A stretch of DNA of 64,000 nt. Source: Sphingobacterium sp. UBA4616. Lineage in GTDB: Bacteria; Bacteroidota; Bacteroidia; Sphingobacteriales; Sphingobacteriaceae. Below are positions 1-9,257 of this stretch, piece by piece. The notes beneath the pieces were generated by a model, which worked only from the letters and a program-made list of their open reading frames with translations, did no database searches and was not told the origin of the DNA. The stretch's first letter is position 1, and each line of letters starts with the position of its first letter. The position numbers and the translations under genes are program-made. The stretch lies in contig DGIS01000025.1 in assembly GCA_002386525.1 (NCBI GenBank), positions 546,086 to 610,085 on the forward strand, written 5' to 3'.

Positions 1-229
1 AAACGAACGCCGACTGGAGCTCTGCTTTGAAGGGTTTCGCTTTTGGGATCTCCGCCGTTGGAAAATGGACATCAATGTCGCCGCCAAGGGAATAAGCATC
101 ACTAATAATAACTATACCGAAATACCTGTAGAAAATAGAGTCTATGAAAACTATATGAATTATGGCCCAATCCCCTACAGTGAGGTACTTAAATACAGTA
201 ATCTTATACAAAATATAGGTTGGAATTAA
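1..229 (+). CDS. RagB/SusD family protein, C-terminal end (5' truncated by window)
   Basis: Open frame from base 2 to a TAA at 227-229. The visible 75 residues carry the typical SusD C-terminal signature, ERRLELCFEGFRFWDLRRW, followed by a short tail ending in GWN. SusD proteins are surface lipoproteins that cap a SusC TonB-dependent transporter and deliver oligosaccharides to it. It lies 16 bases upstream of a glycan-binding lipoprotein gene and then a GH10 xylanase, all on the same strand, so it is the SusD of a probable xylan locus whose SusC lies outside the window. The family call is from the motif; substrate is inferred from neighbours. Confidence 0.85.
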   Translation, partial: NERRLELCFEGFRFWDLRRWKMDINVAAKGISITNNNYTEIPVENRVYENYMNYGPIPYSEVLKYSNLIQNIGWN

Positions 230-245
230 ACTTAACAAGCACACG

Positions 246-1271
246 ATGAAAAAGATCAATATCCTCTACGCGATGGCCTTAGTTAGCTTGGCGTCTTGCA
301 AAAATAATGACTGGGAGTTCCCAGACTTTGAATTTCAATCGGTATACTTCGCCTATCAGACACCCGTCAGAACGGTAACGCTGGGCGAAGACATCTTTGA
401 CAACACCCTCGACAATCAACATAAGGTTCAAGTCATGGCCACTACGGGCGGCGTGTATAACAACAAGAAAGATATTCGTATTGACTTCGTTGTCGACAAC
501 AGCCTCACAAATGGACTCAGCTACCCGAATGGGCAGTCGATCACACCTTTGCCGACCAGTTACTACCAACTTGCCAGCAACCAGATCAGCATACCAAATG
601 GTAGCCTCACGGGCGGTGTAGAGGTACAGCTGACAGACGCATTTTTTGCCGACCCTAAATCTTTGGAGACCTATTACGTCCTCCCATTAAGGATGACAAA
701 AGTTGCCAATGCTGATTCTATCTTATCCGGTAAAACTCCTTTACAGGCAGCCAATAGGGCTATCGCATCCGATTGGGATGTCGCGCCAAAAGATTTTATC
801 TTTTATGCACTCAAATATATCAATCCTTGGCACGGCAATTATCTCCGCCGAGGCACCGACCAGATCGTGGGCAAAGGTGCTAACAGCAACTTGACTAAAA
901 ATGTTGTCAGGCACCAGGCTTATGTCGAAAAAGATGAAGTCAAAAGCGTCAGCACAGCAGCACTTAAAAAGTCGATTTTGCCGCTATCTTTTAAGGGAAC
1001 TGATAATGTTAATATCAATGTCAATCTGAACTTAACTTTTGATGATGATAACAATTGCAGCGTTAGCTCGGGCAGCGCGGGTGTATCCGCGTCAGGGACC
1101 GGAAAGTTTGTCAAACGGGGCGAAAAAAATAGCTGGGGCAATGCAGACAGAGATGCACTTTATCTATCCTATACGATCGATATGGCACAAATGAGTGTCA
1201 CAAGCAAGGATACCCTCGTGATGCGGGACAGATCTGTCAAAATGGAAACTTTTACACCCACTAAAAAGTAG
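246..1271 (+). CDS. Surface glycan-binding lipoprotein, DUF1735/DUF5627-like (SusE position)
   Basis: A 341-residue protein with a lipoprotein signal: positive start (MKKIN), hydrophobic stretch and a lipobox ending LASC at about residue 18. The first half (about 25-175) resembles the DUF1735 beta-sandwich found in SusD-adjacent lipoproteins, with features such as the YYVLPLRMTKV strand. The second half (about 185-335, beginning DFIFYALKYINPWHGNYLRRG) resembles DUF5627. Such proteins sit on the cell surface and hold polysaccharide for the Sus machinery; they have no known catalytic activity. It sits 16 bases after SusD and 23 bases before the GH10 gene, so it is probably in the same transcript. 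The domain assignment is from recognition of the pattern, not a search. Confidence 0.72.
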   Translation: MKKINILYAMALVSLASCKNNDWEFPDFEFQSVYFAYQTPVRTVTLGEDIFDNTLDNQHKVQVMATTGGVYNNKKDIRIDFVVDNSLTNGLSYPNGQSITPLPTSYYQLASNQISIPNGSLTGGVEVQLTDAFFADPKSLETYYVLPLRMTKVANADSILSGKTPLQAANRAIASDWDVAPKDFIFYALKYINPWHGNYLRRGTDQIVGKGANSNLTKNVVRHQAYVEKDEVKSVSTAALKKSILPLSFKGTDNVNINVNLNLTFDDDNNCSVSSGSAGVSASGTGKFVKRGEKNSWGNADRDALYLSYTIDMAQMSVTSKDTLVMRDRSVKMETFTPTKK

Positions 1272-1294
1272 TATCAAATCAATTATGAACCGCG

Positions 1295-2980
1295 ATGAAA
1301 AAAATCAATAAAACTATCGTCATCCTACTTTCGCTCGGCGCCGTATGGAGTTCATGTTCCAAATATCATGCCCTGGAATACGCCGTCGACAAACCGGAGA
1401 AAGTACTTGCACAAGAAGATATAAATGCCTACAACCCATTAAAAAGTTATTTGGATAAGCAAGCCAACCCCGGATTTAAGCTGGGTGTGGCGCTCAATAT
1501 AAACGACTATTTAAATAAAGGGGTGCTTTACCGCTTAGCCAACCGAAATTTTGAAGAAATGGTCATGGGCTATGAAATGAAGCATGGTTCCATTGTGCAG
1601 GCAGACGGTAGCCTCAACCTATCCCGTGTGGAGCAGCTTATCACGGCCGCACAGGAAAACAATATGGCTTTATATGGGCATACGCTGTGCTGGCACTCGG
1701 GACAGAATGCGGCCTATCTCAATAAATTAATAGCACCTGTGGAAATACCAGGTTCCGACGGGCCAGCCCTAGCTGGTCATGCTTTAAAAATGAGTAATCC
1801 TTCCGTTGTCAACCCTTGGGAAGCACAGACAGCCTATGCCATTAATTCCATCGAGGTGGGGAAAGAGTATGTCTTAAAGATCGTCGCCCGGGGCAACAAA
1901 ATAGGCAATATTAGCATTGATCTGCAGAGCACCCCCGAATATACCGCAGACAATATGGGGTCATTGGCATTGACCACAAGTTATAAAGCCTACGAGCTTA
2001 AAGTAACAGCGACTGCTGCTCGAAATAATTTTATTATCAATTTCGGCCAATACGACGGTACTATATTCATCGACAAAGTTGTGCTCACAAAGACCGGTAG
2101 TTCAGCTAATCTGATTGCTAACGGGGATTTTGAAAGCAATATAGATGGCTGGGGCGGCTGGGGAAACAACTCCACTAGGGCACAGTCAGCAGATGGTGAG
2201 GGCTATGGCAGTCCGGGAGGCTACATTATTGAAAAAACACCGGCAGAGAAAGAAGCCATACTGACCAAAGCGCTGGAGACATTTATTGCTGGTATGCTGG
2301 AAAAAACCAAAGGTTACGTCAAAGCTTGGGATGTCGTCAACGAACCGATGTCCGACTGGCCAGACCAATATGCTTTAAAGACCGGAATCGGAAAGACCGA
2401 TCTGGCGGATGACGAATTCTACTGGCAAGATTACTTAGGGAAAGATTATGCCGTAAAAGCCTTCCAGCTTGCCCGCAAATATGGCAATACCAACGATCTC
2501 CTATTCATCAATGATTATGGCTTAGAAGGCAGTGGCAACAAATGTAAGGGGCTAATCGCGTATGTCAGCTACATCGAAAGCAAAGGTGTTAAAGTAGATG
2601 GGATCGGCACCCAGATGCACATCGATATCAATACCAGCAAAGACAATATCGTCAGTATGTTCAATCTATTGGCCTCCACAGGTAAGATGATCAAAGTATC
2701 CGAGCTGGACATTGGCTTAGGAAATGGCATCAAGACCAGCAATGCCACGGCTGAAATGTATCAGAAACAAGCTGACCTGTACAGATATGTCGTTGAGAAA
2801 TATCTCGAAATCATTCCAAAGGATAAGCAGTACGGTATTACCATATGGAGCCCATTGGATAGCCCCGATCAGGAGAGTTCATTCTGGCGTCGCGGAGAGC
2901 CGATTGGTTTATGGACCGAAGGATTTGTCCGAAAGCCAGCCTATCAGGCAGTGGCCGAGGCATTGGTAGCTAAAAAATAA
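1295..2980 (+). CDS. GH10 endo-1,4-beta-xylanase with inserted carbohydrate-binding module
   Basis: A 561-residue lipoprotein (signal ends WSSC near residue 20). GH10 enzymes cleave beta-1,4-xylan internally with retention. The acid/base Glu is in WDVVNEPMSD (E350) and the nucleophile in VSELDIGLG (E470); the GHTLCWH motif of GH10 precedes them. About 160 residues (roughly 150-310) interrupt the barrel right after CWHSGQNAAYLNKL. This insert has a CBM4/22-like beta-sandwich pattern (IVARGNKIGNISIDLQ, NLIANGDFES). An insert at this place is known in several Bacteroidota GH10 xylanases, so it is not a cloning or assembly artefact. The gene follows SusD and the glycan-binding lipoprotein and is probably cotranscribed with them. 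The signal suggests outer-membrane anchoring. Confidence 0.93.
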   Translation: MKKINKTIVILLSLGAVWSSCSKYHALEYAVDKPEKVLAQEDINAYNPLKSYLDKQANPGFKLGVALNINDYLNKGVLYRLANRNFEEMVMGYEMKHGSIVQADGSLNLSRVEQLITAAQENNMALYGHTLCWHSGQNAAYLNKLIAPVEIPGSDGPALAGHALKMSNPSVVNPWEAQTAYAINSIEVGKEYVLKIVARGNKIGNISIDLQSTPEYTADNMGSLALTTSYKAYELKVTATAARNNFIINFGQYDGTIFIDKVVLTKTGSSANLIANGDFESNIDGWGGWGNNSTRAQSADGEGYGSPGGYIIEKTPAEKEAILTKALETFIAGMLEKTKGYVKAWDVVNEPMSDWPDQYALKTGIGKTDLADDEFYWQDYLGKDYAVKAFQLARKYGNTNDLLFINDYGLEGSGNKCKGLIAYVSYIESKGVKVDGIGTQMHIDINTSKDNIVSMFNLLASTGKMIKVSELDIGLGNGIKTSNATAEMYQKQADLYRYVVEKYLEIIPKDKQYGITIWSPLDSPDQESSFWRRGEPIGLWTEGFVRKPAYQAVAEALVAKK

Positions 2981-3010
2981 GATCATTAATCACCCTTAAA
3001 TATTTAAATT

Positions 3011-4741
3011 ATGAGAACAAACAACATGTGGTTACTGGTGGTCTTTTTAATGACCTTCCTTTTCAGCTGTTCGCGGCTGGAAGAAAAAACGCTAACCAGC
3101 GAATCCGAAAGAAGTCTTAAATCCAATGTTTCTGCGCAAGCCGTTACAAACTGGCCTCGCCCAACTCCAACATTACATGTAGGAGGAAAGTACCTCAAAG
3201 ATCCATGCGATAACAACATCGTCCTCCATGGGGTCGCCATTACTCCAAGCCCATGGTTCAACGGCTGTCAGTACGGTGCCAACTCAGGGTACTGTACCTG
3301 GGATAACTACAATGTACAAGGTGCCCTCAACTACAACAAAGCCGTCATTGACAAACTCACCAGTGCAGCCGATGGTTGGTACCTGAATTACATTCGTCTC
3401 CACATCGACCCTTATTGGACCAACGATCCAGGAGCGCCCATTCCTGAAAACGACATCTCCAGGTTTAACTATAATCGCTTGGTTACCTACACCAACCAGG
3501 TTATTATTCCTTTGATCAATCACGCCCGTAGCCGAGGTATGTATGTTATCTTACGTCCGCCGGGGGTATGCCCGCACCGTATTGCAGTGAACGATGCGTA
3601 TCATACTTATCTTAAGACGGTATGGACTTTTCTTTCGCAGCACGCTTCACTGAAGAATGCAGACAATGTGATGTTTGAGTTGGCCAACGAGCCCGTTGAA
3701 ATATTGGGAACAAATGGTACCTGGGGGATGACTGGCAACGAGCATTTCGCTGCACTGAAAAATTTCTTCCAGCCATTGGTGAATATTATCCGTAACAACG
3801 GTGCCAATAACGTATGCTGGATACCCGGTACCGGTTGGCAGTCCCATTACCAAGGCTATGTCAATAACCAGATTACTGGTGGTAACATCGGCTATGCGGT
3901 ACATATATATCCAGGGTACTGGGGTGGTGTCAATACTTATCAAGCCTTTCAAAGTGCCTGGAATATTAACGTGAAACCTATTGCTGACATTGCGCCGATC
4001 GCGATTACAGAGACAGACTGGGCTCCACAAGGGTATGGTACCTTCGGTACAGGTTCCACAGGTACCGCTGGTGGCAATGGCTTTGGAGCAAATTTAAAGT
4101 ATATCGTGGATCAATCCGGCAATGTGAGCTGGAATCTTCTTGCTCCGGACAATCTGCTCCACAAAGGAGATCCCAATGGTGGCACAGCCTACAACAACGA
4201 TTGGGAAGCATGTGCAGCACCAAGCAAACAATGGTTTCAGCAATATGCTGCCTCCAATTATCCGATGTCTAACTGCAATGTCACTAGTCTGGTCAATAAT
4301 GGGATTTACGAGATTGAATTCCAAACCGACGCCAACAAAGTCCTTGATTTAAAATCAGGTCAGGATGCGGATGGTGGTGTACTCAGACCCTGGACTAGAA
4401 ATGGTGCAAATGCACAGCGATGGGTAGCGATCGATGCCGGTAACGGATATTGGCGCTTTGTATCCAAAGCGAGTGCCAGCAATCGTTGCATTGATCTAGC
4501 CAGTAACAGCAATGCACTGGGAACCTCCATCCGCCTCTGGCAGAATTACAGCAATGATGCTCAGACATGGAAGGTAACGGCTGTAGCAAATGGATATTAC
4601 AAAATCGTATCAAAAGTCGATGCTACACGCGGATGGGATATCCCCAGCTGTACAATGGATGGGAACTCCAACCTGCAGCTTTGGGACTACTACGGTACAT
4701 CCTGTCAATTGTTCAAATTCAAATTTATAGCGATGAACTAA
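3011..4741 (+). CDS. GH5-type glycoside hydrolase with C-terminal ricin B-like lectin domain
   Basis: A 576-residue lipoprotein (signal ends LFSC). The catalytic part (about 50-415) has the GH5/clan GH-A pattern: LHGVAITP near the start, the acid/base Glu in FELANEPVE (E227), a YAVHIYPGYW strand, and the nucleophile in ITETDW (E334). The last 145 residues form a ricin B-like beta-trefoil (CBM13-like) with repeated QxW-type motifs (NAQRWVAI, DAQTWKVT, CQLFKFK). The lectin part probably binds xylan or a related polymer. The gene lies 30 bases after the GH10 xylanase and is followed by a strong hairpin. The subfamily and exact substrate cannot be read from sequence alone; cellulase, mannanase or xylanase activities all occur in GH5. 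Confidence 0.82.
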   Translation: MRTNNMWLLVVFLMTFLFSCSRLEEKTLTSESERSLKSNVSAQAVTNWPRPTPTLHVGGKYLKDPCDNNIVLHGVAITPSPWFNGCQYGANSGYCTWDNYNVQGALNYNKAVIDKLTSAADGWYLNYIRLHIDPYWTNDPGAPIPENDISRFNYNRLVTYTNQVIIPLINHARSRGMYVILRPPGVCPHRIAVNDAYHTYLKTVWTFLSQHASLKNADNVMFELANEPVEILGTNGTWGMTGNEHFAALKNFFQPLVNIIRNNGANNVCWIPGTGWQSHYQGYVNNQITGGNIGYAVHIYPGYWGGVNTYQAFQSAWNINVKPIADIAPIAITETDWAPQGYGTFGTGSTGTAGGNGFGANLKYIVDQSGNVSWNLLAPDNLLHKGDPNGGTAYNNDWEACAAPSKQWFQQYAASNYPMSNCNVTSLVNNGIYEIEFQTDANKVLDLKSGQDADGGVLRPWTRNGANAQRWVAIDAGNGYWRFVSKASASNRCIDLASNSNALGTSIRLWQNYSNDAQTWKVTAVANGYYKIVSKVDATRGWDIPSCTMDGNSNLQLWDYYGTSCQLFKFKFIAMN

Positions 4742-4750
4742 ATAATATCT

Positions 4751-5664
<914 letters not shown>

Positions 5665-5668
5665 AAAA

Positions 5669-5690
5669 GCTAGGGAATCCAATCCCTAGC
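5669..5690 (-). terminator. Intrinsic terminator of the minus-strand locus A
   Basis: GCTAGGGA (5669-5676) pairs with TCCCTAGC (5683-5690) around a 6-base loop. Read on the - strand, the stem is followed by a run of six T (5663-5668 read backwards), the form of a Rho-independent terminator. It lies about 105 bases downstream of the TlpA-like gene stop and only 4 bases after the esterase stop, so it may serve both strands. Confidence 0.75.
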
Positions 5691-5795
5691 CTTAAAACAT
5701 AATCAGCGATACAGATGCTCGTCGATATTGCCATTTCTTCCAAAAATATTATCCTTTTAGAATTAAAGGGAATAACAATACGGCGTCTCTGACCA

Positions 5796-6938
5796 TTAAT
5801 TATCAAAAATTTTGGCCAACTCCTGGTGTAACAGTTCACCTTTGATATTGATAGCAACAATATTTCCTTGAGGATCTACCAAATAATTTTGCGGTACAGC
5901 ACGCACACCATACAATACCGCTGCCTCATTGCTCCAGCCCTTTAGATCTGCGACATGTACCCAGGGCAAACCATCATCTTTGATCGCTTTTAACCAGGCA
6001 TTTTTCCCCTTTGTATCATCCAAAGAGACTGCAAGTACTTCTAGCCCCTTACCTTTATATTTGTTGTAGGCCTTCAATAAGTTAGGGTTTTCGGCACGGC
6101 AGGGGCTACACCAGCTCGCCCAAAAGTCGATCAGCACATATTGGCCTTTAAAGTCGGATACCTTGACCATTTTCCCCTGGGTGTCGGGCTGTGAAAAATC
6201 AGGTGCTTTATGACCAATTTTCACACTTCTTTCCGCCAAGAAACGAGCCTCCAGCTGTCGCCCATTCGTGGTTTGACGCACCTCTTTGGACAGCGTTAAA
6301 AATAGCGGTTCGATCTCACTGAGCTTACGTTTATTGGCCGCATCAATAAGTGCATCCACCGCAAAGATCGAATTGGGGTTTTTGGCCGCAAAAGCCAACT
6401 CTTTAACCCGTCGTGCTTCAAACCGCGCTTCAAACTGCTCATGGATGGCCTTATACTGCTCATTAGCATCAGGAGCATCTTGTTTCACAGCCCCAAAGGC
6501 TTTATTCCCCGCATCAATGATATCCATGAAACCACCGCCAATTTCCTTTAAATAAGAAACGTAAGCATCGTGCAGCGGCGATCCTTTTATGGCAGCAGAA
6601 CGCAGCGAATCTTTGATAGCTATGTTGTAAGTTTCATTGCCTAAATAAAAGTATAACCGATCCCCGATATTTTGTGCGATCAATTTACCTTTACCGTCCT
6701 GATCAAACACCATTCTGGAGTAAGCAGGCTCCTCAACAGCTCCTTTGAAACTAAACTTTCCATCCACAATAGCCGATGAATCCGAGACTGGAAATCCGTC
6801 TTTTGTATAATCTAGATACACTTTTTTACCATTAAAAGCTTTTGGTGAAGTTCCTTTTATGTAAAAGCCTCCTTGTTGTGCATACAGCCCAAAAGGGCTA
6901 ACAGCGAACAGGAATAGCACAATTTTTAAAATTTTCAT
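5796..6938 (-). CDS. TlpA/ResA-like thiol:disulfide oxidoreductase with N-terminal DUF4369-like domain
   Basis: A 380-residue secreted protein (signal MKILKIVLFLFAVSPFGLYAQ). Residues about 25-235 match the DUF4369-like beta-rich and helical region that precedes many Bacteroidota thioredoxins. Residues about 240-380 form a thioredoxin fold with the redox motif WASWCSPC (C277, C280), FKGQYVLIDFW before it, and a cis-Pro loop in VRAVPQNYLV. Such proteins reduce or exchange disulfides in the periplasm. It is the last gene of locus A, 51 bases after the PKD-like lipoprotein gene, with three copies of a 9-base repeat in its leader. Its partner is unknown; a role on substrates or components of the adjacent SusCD system is inferred. 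Confidence 0.85.
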   Translation of the reverse strand: MKILKIVLFLFAVSPFGLYAQQGGFYIKGTSPKAFNGKKVYLDYTKDGFPVSDSSAIVDGKFSFKGAVEEPAYSRMVFDQDGKGKLIAQNIGDRLYFYLGNETYNIAIKDSLRSAAIKGSPLHDAYVSYLKEIGGGFMDIIDAGNKAFGAVKQDAPDANEQYKAIHEQFEARFEARRVKELAFAAKNPNSIFAVDALIDAANKRKLSEIEPLFLTLSKEVRQTTNGRQLEARFLAERSVKIGHKAPDFSQPDTQGKMVKVSDFKGQYVLIDFWASWCSPCRAENPNLLKAYNKYKGKGLEVLAVSLDDTKGKNAWLKAIKDDGLPWVHVADLKGWSNEAAVLYGVRAVPQNYLVDPQGNIVAINIKGELLHQELAKIFDN

Positions 6939-6946
6939 CTTTTTTT

Positions 6947-6973
6947 GAGTTATTTGAGTTATTTGAGTTATTT
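6947..6973 (-). repeat. Three tandem copies of a 9-base repeat before the TlpA-like gene
   Basis: GAGTTATTT occurs three times in a row (6947-6955, 6956-6964, 6965-6973), read AAATAACTC on the coding strand. The array ends 9 bases upstream of the ATG at 6938, in the translation-initiation region. It may be an A-rich translational enhancer or a slippage-prone spacer. Confidence 0.8.
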
Positions 6974-6989
6974 AAATATTTTGTTAATG

Positions 6990-8438
6990 TTACTTTCTCC
7001 AAGTTATATCCACCAAATCGCCTGGAATCCCATCAATTTTCTTGACAAGCTCGCCATTTTTTCCAACCTGTACAGCTAAGTAGTAAAGCGATCCTCCGGC
7101 GCCAACAATCAGCGTATCCTCACTTTCATCCAATTTTAGTAATGTAACTGTTGATTTGAAAGCCATTTGCAATTCTTGCACTTGTTCATTCAATGGGTTA
7201 TATCTAAATACTTTATCTTGATAAGCAATATAAATATAGCCTACACGGCTCGCAACCATTTTTGTATCTGCATGTATCCACTCGGAATGAGAAAACAGCT
7301 TTTTCTGTAATGCCTCAAACTTAAATTCCCGCATAAAATCGGTCTTAAATTTAAGTTCATATATTTTCCCTGCATCATCCTTCATATACGCATAAATATC
7401 CGTACTATTAATCTGTACCATTTGCATAAGATCCATTTTCACATTAGTCGGATCAAATACTTCTCTGCCAACCGTACTGTATTGCGTACCAAAATACATC
7501 GCGCCCCCATACAGATTAACCCGTACAAACTGTCTCTTGTTACTTTCATAGGCTGTAATGAAATGGTCATTTTGTACCTTCGTAATAATAAATTGTGGCG
7601 CCAACACATAATTTCCATCTGCAGGTGTGCCAAACATGCCGTAAGTATTACTTTGATTCCAGGTGGTTGTAGCCCCACCATAAAATTTACCATTGATAAC
7701 CCCAAGCAGCACCCCTTGCTCATACATTTGCAAATCCCCAACATCGATATTTTCTGGTGGTAAGAAAAAGTTTTCTTTCAACGTACCGGGTTTAACCTTT
7801 TCTTTTTTGAGCTCTTCCAAAGTCATGCGAACCCCTCCATGCTTTCCTATATACCAATACGCTAATGGAGTATTGGCAATGGAGTGATTGGCATAAATAA
7901 TGTGAAGCGGTTCTGATGGCAACACCTCATTGTTAATAATTTCATAAATGTTTGGCAAAATCGAGTTATCAGGTTTTATGAAAGTAAGTTTGCTTACGCC
8001 CTTGTTGTTAGACAGCACAAGTGAACCTTTGGAAAATTCAGTAATTCCTTGAATATAGAAATCATGGAAATACTTCATATCATTGCTAAGATCTGAAATG
8101 GTAAACCTCACCTTATATCGATTTGCTCCTAGCCCAAACGCCAAGCGTAAAGTCGCCCCGCTGTAATGATTTGCCTCTGGATCAATGGCCTCTGGCGCAC
8201 TAATTTGCCAATCGTACGATAGATTACTTAGCTCTACACCCGTTATTTTCGGTTTAATGATCAAACTATCCCCGACACGTACTTCATAGACTGTATCCAA
8301 TCCCTGAACAATAGGTTCATTGGGAATATGTATCGAATAGTTCCCCTTATCCTTGTAACAACCGTAAAAAAAGGTGCAAATTAAAAGGATAAAACTATAT
8401 TTAATTATTGCAGTTAGCTTAAGTTTGTTGAATTTCAT
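6990..8438 (-). CDS. PKD-like family lipoprotein
   Basis: A 482-residue protein with a lipoprotein signal ending FYGC (KYSFILLICTFFYGC). Residues about 35-135 look like the PKD-like beta-sandwich family often encoded beside SusD and DUF4843 genes (RVGDSLIIKPKITG, YDWQISAPE, RLAFGLGANRYKVRFTISD). The remainder is rich in beta-strand repeats with a propeller-like rhythm (YIYIAYQDKVFRYNP, TLIVGAGGSLYYLAV). No catalytic motif is visible. It is probably a surface component that binds the substrate of the SusCD pair in locus A. Its start is one base from the stop of the DUF4843 gene, so the two are translationally coupled. Confidence 0.75.
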   Translation of the reverse strand: MKFNKLKLTAIIKYSFILLICTFFYGCYKDKGNYSIHIPNEPIVQGLDTVYEVRVGDSLIIKPKITGVELSNLSYDWQISAPEAIDPEANHYSGATLRLAFGLGANRYKVRFTISDLSNDMKYFHDFYIQGITEFSKGSLVLSNNKGVSKLTFIKPDNSILPNIYEIINNEVLPSEPLHIIYANHSIANTPLAYWYIGKHGGVRMTLEELKKEKVKPGTLKENFFLPPENIDVGDLQMYEQGVLLGVINGKFYGGATTTWNQSNTYGMFGTPADGNYVLAPQFIITKVQNDHFITAYESNKRQFVRVNLYGGAMYFGTQYSTVGREVFDPTNVKMDLMQMVQINSTDIYAYMKDDAGKIYELKFKTDFMREFKFEALQKKLFSHSEWIHADTKMVASRVGYIYIAYQDKVFRYNPLNEQVQELQMAFKSTVTLLKLDESEDTLIVGAGGSLYYLAVQVGKNGELVKKIDGIPGDLVDITWRK

Positions 8439-8439
8439 G

Positions 8440-9246
8440 TTATCTCACCTCCTTTCCATTTTCATCAATAAAGAAATACTTACCAGTGGCATTATTTCTC
8501 TTAATTAATATTTTCCTACCGGGATTATTAATAGGATAAAAATCATATGTTTCGCCATTATCTTTTGTAGTTAGTGCATAACCTTTTTCCGGATGATCGT
8601 TGACCCATTTAAATGGATCGTTCAACATAGCTAGTAAAAGGTTGACGAAATATAGATTTTTAGGGGCATCTAAGCCATTTGTGGTTAGCGACTTCTGCTC
8701 AGTTACAATGTAAAATAACTGATGTTTCACTTGAGAATAATTATTCAACCAATTGTCCCACCAACTTGGGCGCTCCAATTTTGCGGATAAAACCAATTTG
8801 ACACGAATAAGATCTGGATTTCGGATACCGAAATCTGAATTTTCTTTTAATTTGATGATCAATGATACAGCACGATCCTCCAGATCCTTTACATTATGTA
8901 CAATAATGGGCAAGTAAGCTCGGCCTTCTTCTGCCTTTAGGGTATATGCCGTCTCCAGTTTGTCATAATGTATTCCTGTTTGAGCCGTAGATGAATCAGC
9001 TACAACATAGGCCTCATATTTTCGAGGTTTAGCATCGCGATACCCCATAACCTTTATGGGAACGTAAACTGTATCACTCGATTTTTCCAAATCATAAGCA
9101 AAGGTGTAAATGATACTATCCCGATCGACATCATTCAGGTCAAAATAGACGTTTGCTGGTTGGTCGTAGGTTATCAAGCTTGCTTTTTTACAAGAAAACA
9201 GCAAGAGCAGGCCTAATAACATAAATAAAATAGGGTTAAATTTCAT
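8440..9246 (-). CDS. DUF4843 domain lipoprotein
   Basis: A 268-residue lipoprotein (signal ends LLFSC). It fits the DUF4843 family: an opening YFDLNDVDRDSIIYTFAY segment, a Calx-beta-like strand region (VYVPIKVMGY, YLPIIVHNVKDLEDRAVSLIIKL) and a C-terminal part with WWDNWL. DUF4843 genes typically lie between a SusD gene and a PKD-like lipoprotein gene, exactly the order here. It is 11 bases downstream of SusD. The molecular role is unknown; surface location is inferred from the lipobox. Confidence 0.75.
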   Translation of the reverse strand: MKFNPILFMLLGLLLLFSCKKASLITYDQPANVYFDLNDVDRDSIIYTFAYDLEKSSDTVYVPIKVMGYRDAKPRKYEAYVVADSSTAQTGIHYDKLETAYTLKAEEGRAYLPIIVHNVKDLEDRAVSLIIKLKENSDFGIRNPDLIRVKLVLSAKLERPSWWDNWLNNYSQVKHQLFYIVTEQKSLTTNGLDAPKNLYFVNLLLAMLNDPFKWVNDHPEKGYALTTKDNGETYDFYPINNPGRKILIKRNNATGKYFFIDENGKEVR

Positions 9247-9257
9247 GTAATTATCTT

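Noticed and set aside
3639..4030. Long open frames on the strand opposite the GH5 gene
   Set aside because: Shadow frames of the GH5 gene; no domain pattern or signal, and the GH5 frame has clear catalytic motifs.
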